A stretch of DNA of 64,000 bases from positions 14,519,001 to 14,583,000 of the forward strand of contig NC_079885.1 of NCBI RefSeq assembly GCF_029227915.1. Direction: 5' to 3'. The notes beneath the pieces were generated by a model that was not told the DNA's origin, ran no database searches, and saw nothing but the letters and a program-made list of their open reading frames with translations. Origin of the DNA: Hydractinia symbiolongicarpus (taxonomy: Eukaryota > Cnidaria > Hydrozoa > Anthoathecata > Hydractiniidae). Each line of letters starts with the position of its first letter. The stretch's first letter is position 1. The position numbers and the translations under genes are program-made. Of this stretch, positions 60,560 through 64,000 are shown piece by piece.

Positions 60560-61009
60560 ATTGACTTTTTCACGTTACATTATTTATCATTACGACTGTG
60601 ACGTATCTTTTTTACGCAATAGCCGCTGAGTTAATCAAGTAAGGGACATGATTAGAAGTTTCTTTCCCCTAAAAAGGGCTACAATCTTGCTGCACAAAAT
60701 GCGTCACTACGCAAATGAATGGATTAAGAGCGTCAGACAAAGAAAATGGCGATGTAGTTACTTTGCTAATTAACTTTGTCATATGAAAATTAAGTCTGAA
60801 AGTACCCTAGATTGCCTTCGTTGGAACTTTTTACCAGAAATCTTAAAGCGCATGGTTGTCGTAAATAATGGATAGCGTTTGAAAAGAGCTTTCAAATGCA
60901 CATAAACACGACATATTTCGGATAATCCAGTCAAGAAATATGACCTTTAAAGTTTAAACCATTTTCGATGTAATGTGCTAATAAATCGTAGATATCTGCC
61001 CGTTTGTTT

Positions 61010-61127
61010 GTCTACGACCATACCACGATGAACACACCTGTTCTCGTCCGATCACGGAAGTTAAGCATCGTCGGGCCGGGATAGTACTTGGATGGGGACC
61101 GCCTGGGAACTCCCGGTGTCGTAGGCT
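61010..61127 (+). rRNA. 5S rRNA copy 109, one G short in C box
   Basis: 118 nt: one G of the run 85-89 is missing. Alpha spacer follows although the gene lacks the family II changes. Confidence 0.9.
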
Positions 61128-61577
61128 ATTGACTTTTTCACGTTACATTATTTATCATTACGACTGTGACGTATCTTTTTGACGCAATAGCCGCTGAGTA
61201 AATCAAGTAAGGGACTTGATTAGAAGTTTCTTTCCCTTTAAAACGGCTACGATCTGGCTGCAATAAATGCTCCACGTCGCAAATGAATGGATTACGAGCG
61301 TCAGACAAAGAAAATGGCGATGTAGTTAATTTGCTAAATAACTTTGTCATATGAAAATTAAGTCTGAAAGTACCTTAGATTGCCTTCGTTGGAACTTTTT
61401 ACCGGAAATCTTAAAGCGCATGGTTGTCGTAAATAATCGATAGCGCTTGAAAAGAGCTTTCAAATGCACATAAACACGACATATTTCGGATGATCCAGTC
61501 AAGAAATATGACCTTTAAAGTTTAAACCATTTTCGATGTAATGTGCTAATAAATCGTAGATATCTGCCCGTTTGTTT

Positions 61578-61696
61578 GTCTACGACCATACCACGATGAA
61601 CACACCTGTTCTCGTCCGATCACGGAAGTTAAGCATCGTCGGGCCGGGATAGTACTTGGATGGGGGACCGCCTGGGAACTCCCGGTGTCGTAGGCT
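61578..61696 (+). rRNA. 5S rRNA copy 110, consensus
   Basis: Exact consensus. Beta spacer follows. Confidence 0.97.
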
Positions 61697-62146
61697 ATTG
61701 ACTTTTTCACGTTACATTATTTATCATTACGACTGTGACGTATCTTTTTTACGCAATAGCCGCTGAGTAAATCAAGTAAGGGACATGATTAGAAGTTTCT
61801 TTCCCCTAAAAAGGGCTACAATCTTGCTGCAATAAATGCGTCACGACGCAAATGAATGGATTAAGAGCGTCAGACAAAGAAAATGGCGATGTAGTTACTT
61901 TGCTAATTAACTTTGTCATATGAAAATTAAGTCTGAAAGTACCCTAGATTGCCTTCGTTGGAACTTTTTACCAGAAATCTTAAAGCGCATGGTTGTCGTA
62001 AATAATGGATAGCGTTTGAAAAGAGCTTTCAAATGCACATAAACACGACATATTTCGGATAATCCAGTCAAGAAATATGACCTTTAAAGTTTAAACCATT
62101 TTCGATGTAATGTGCTAATAAATCGTAGATATCTGCGCGTTTGTTT

Positions 62147-62265
62147 GTCTACGACCATACCACGATGAACACACCTGTTCTCGTCCGATCACGGAAGTTA
62201 AGCATCGTCGGGGCGGGATAGTACTTGGATGGGGGACCGCCTGGGAACTCCCGGTGTCGTAGGCT
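62147..62265 (+). rRNA. 5S rRNA copy 111, C67G
   Basis: Private C67G opposes G108 and breaks the outer pair of helix V. Beta spacer follows. Confidence 0.94.
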
Positions 62266-62715
62266 ATTGACTTTTTCACGTTACATTATTTATCATTACG
62301 ACTGTGACGTATCTTTTTTACGCAATAGCCGCTGAGTTAATCAAGTAAGGGACGTGATTAGAAGTTTCTTTCCCCTAAAAAGGGCTACAATCTTGCTGCA
62401 CAAAATGCGTCACGACGCAAATGAATGGATTAAGAGCGTCAGACAAAGAAAATGGCGATGTAGTTACTTTGCTAATTAACTTTGTCATATGAAAATTAAG
62501 TCTGAAAGTACCCTAGATTGCCTTCGTTGGAACTTTTTACCAGAAATCTTAAAGCGCATGGTAGTCGTAAATAATGGATAGCGTTTGAAAAGAGCTTTCA
62601 AATGCACATAAACACGACATATTTCGGATAATCCAGTCAAGAAATATGACCTTTAAAATTTAAACCATTTTCGATGTAATGTGCTAATAATTCGTAGATA
62701 TCTGCCCGTTTGTTT

Positions 62716-62834
62716 GTCTACGACCATACCAGGATGAACACACCTGTTCTCGTACGATCACGGAAGTTAAGCATCGTCGGGCCGGGATAGTACTTGGATG
62801 GGGGACCGCCTGGGAACTCCCGGTGTCGAAGGCT
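62716..62834 (+). rRNA. 5S rRNA copy 112, family II
   Basis: C17G, C39A and private T114A, which opposes A5 in helix I. Alpha spacer follows. Confidence 0.92.
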
Positions 62835-63284
62835 ATTGACTTTTTCACGTTACATTATTTATCATTACGACTGTGACGTATCTTTTTGACGCAATAGCCG
62901 CTGAGTAAATCAAGTAAGGGACTTGATTAGAAGTTTCTTTCCCTTCAAAACGGCTACGATCTGGCTGCAATAAATGCTCCACGTCGCAAATGAATGGATT
63001 ACGAGCGTCAGACAAAGAAAATGGCGATGTAGTTAATTTGCTAAATAACTTTGTCATATGAAAATTAAGTCTGAAAGTACCTTAGATTGCCTTCGTTGGA
63101 ACTTTTTACCGGAAATCTTAAAGCGCATGGTTGTCGTAAATAATCGATAGCGCTTGAAAAGAGCTTTCAAATGCACATAAACACGACATATTTCGGATAA
63201 TCCAGTCAAGAAATATAACCTTTAAAGTTTAAACCATTTTCGATGTAATGTGCTAATAAATCGTAGATATCTGCCCGTTTGTTT

Positions 63285-63403
63285 GTCTACGACCATACCA
63301 CGATGAACACACCTGTTCTCGTCCGATCACGGAAGTTAAGCATCGTCGGGCCGGGATAGTACTTGGATGGGGGACCGCCTGGGAACTCCCGGTGTCGTAG
63401 GCT
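63285..63403 (+). rRNA. 5S rRNA copy 113, consensus
   Basis: Exact consensus. Beta spacer follows. Confidence 0.97.
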
Positions 63404-63853
63404 ATTGACTTTTTCACGTTACATTATTTATCATTACGACTGTGACGTATCTTTTTTACGCAATAGCCGCTGAGTAAATCAAGTAAGGGACATGATTAGA
63501 AGTTTCTTTCCCCTAAAAAGGGCTACAATCTTGCTGCAATAAATGCGTCACGACGCAAATGAATGGATTAAGAGCGTCAGACAAAGAAAATGGCGATGTA
63601 GTTACTTTGCTAATTAACTTTGTCATATGAAAATTAAGTCTGAAAGTACCCTAGATTGCCTTCGTTGGAACTTTTTACCAGAAATCTTATAGCGCATGGT
63701 TGTCGTAAATAATGGATAGCGTTTGAAAAGAGCTTTCAAATGCACATAAACACGACATATTTCGGATAATCCAGTCAAGAAATATGACCTTTAAAGTTTA
63801 AACCATTTTTGATGTAATGTGCTAATAAATCGTAGATATCTGCCCGTTTGTTT

Positions 63854-63972
63854 GTCTACGACCATACCACGATGAACACACCTGTTCTCGTCCGATCACG
63901 GAAGTTAAGCATCGTCGAGCCGGGATAGTACTTGGATGGGGGACCGCCTGGGAACTCCCGGTGTCGTAGGCT
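63854..63972 (+). rRNA. 5S rRNA copy 114, family VII
   Basis: Only G65A. The window ends 28 bp into its spacer, after the T-run, so the array continues. Confidence 0.95.
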
Positions 63973-64000
63973 ATTGACTTTTTCACGTTACATTATTTAT

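Larger units (their letters stand above)
1..64000 (+). repeat. 5S rDNA tandem array, 114 genes, head to tail
   Basis: The window is filled by 114 copies of a unit made of a 119-nt 5S rRNA gene and a spacer of about 450 bp, all in one orientation, with no interruption by other sequence. The array runs off both ends. The first 9 bases of the gene pair with positions 110-118 (helix I, with T2-G117 as wobble); 16-21 pair with 57-62 (helix II); 67-72 pair with 103-108 (helix V). These pairings, the length and the GTTAAGC A-box motif identify eukaryotic 5S rRNA. Spacers share a common backbone but differ by linked substitutions, so several spacer classes exist; two are described separately as alpha and beta. 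Variants in the copy entries are numbered from the first G of the gene. Confidence 0.98.

Noticed and set aside
1-64000. Linked U snRNA, tRNA or histone genes in the spacers
   Set aside because: No U1/U2-type 5' ends, no tRNA A/B box pair and no histone-like frame are visible; spacers are alike throughout.
1-64000. CRISPR array or satellite DNA
   Set aside because: The repeated unit contains a complete 5S gene with its promoter, the repeats are about 569 bp, and the spacers are not unique sequences.
1-64000. A mobile element derived from 5S (a SINE3-like family)
   Set aside because: The genes are full length in strict tandem, and no poly(A) or LINE-type tail, target-site duplication or dispersed insertion is seen.
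1-64000. Assignment to a phylum from the 5S sequence
   Set aside because: The sequence is metazoan in character, but I cannot separate invertebrate phyla from 119 nt by eye.

Overview
The whole 64 kb window is one uninterrupted head-to-tail array of 5S ribosomal RNA genes, all on the + strand. I located 114 gene copies. The 119-nt consensus starts at a G and ends in a T just past a 9-bp terminal helix, and it carries the eukaryotic internal promoter region. Spacers are about 450 bp, so the repeat period is 568-570 bp. There are two 286-bp short units and two 562-bp units. I see no protein gene, tRNA, snRNA, transposon, inversion, CRISPR array or simple-sequence tract. The 70-residue open frames that recur on the minus strand lie inside one spacer class and are not credible genes.

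The organism is a eukaryote and most likely an invertebrate animal. Loop C and the A-box region match metazoan 5S rRNA, not plant or fungal 5S rRNA. The lineage cannot be fixed from the 5S sequence alone.

The array is far from homogeneous. Only 11 of 114 copies match the consensus exactly; the rest fall mostly into recurring families. II (18 copies): C17G+C39A. III (34): G70C. IV (11): deletion of G41. V (8): one extra A after position 90 plus A101T. VI (5): several changes including C118G. VII (11): G64A and/or G65A. Smaller groups are C106T alone (4), G37A (3) and a 4-nt C-box deletion (2). Numbering is from the first G of the gene in the consensus.

Layout by region: 0.2-12.2 kb is dominated by family III and holds a 3,697-bp seven-gene block in tandem duplicate. 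12.7-33.8 kb mixes families I-VI and holds an 8-kb segmental duplication (copies 27-41 and 46-61) plus a 2,277-bp four-gene tandem. 33.7-41.8 kb alternates families II, III and V with 1,137-bp dimers. 42-58 kb is built from trimers of families II, I and VII and from a 3,975-bp seven-gene block present twice with no difference that I could find. 58-64 kb returns to families V, II, I and VII. Gene types and spacer types are repeatedly re-paired, which points to unequal crossover with breakpoints inside the genes.

Each unit looks like a self-contained RNA polymerase III unit: a TATA-like AT-rich element at about -31 to -24, the internal control region at about 50-97, and T-runs starting 7 nt after the gene. 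The product would be the 5S rRNA of the large ribosomal subunit. How many copies are active cannot be read from the sequence; copies with helix-breaking changes or promoter deletions are likely pseudogenes.
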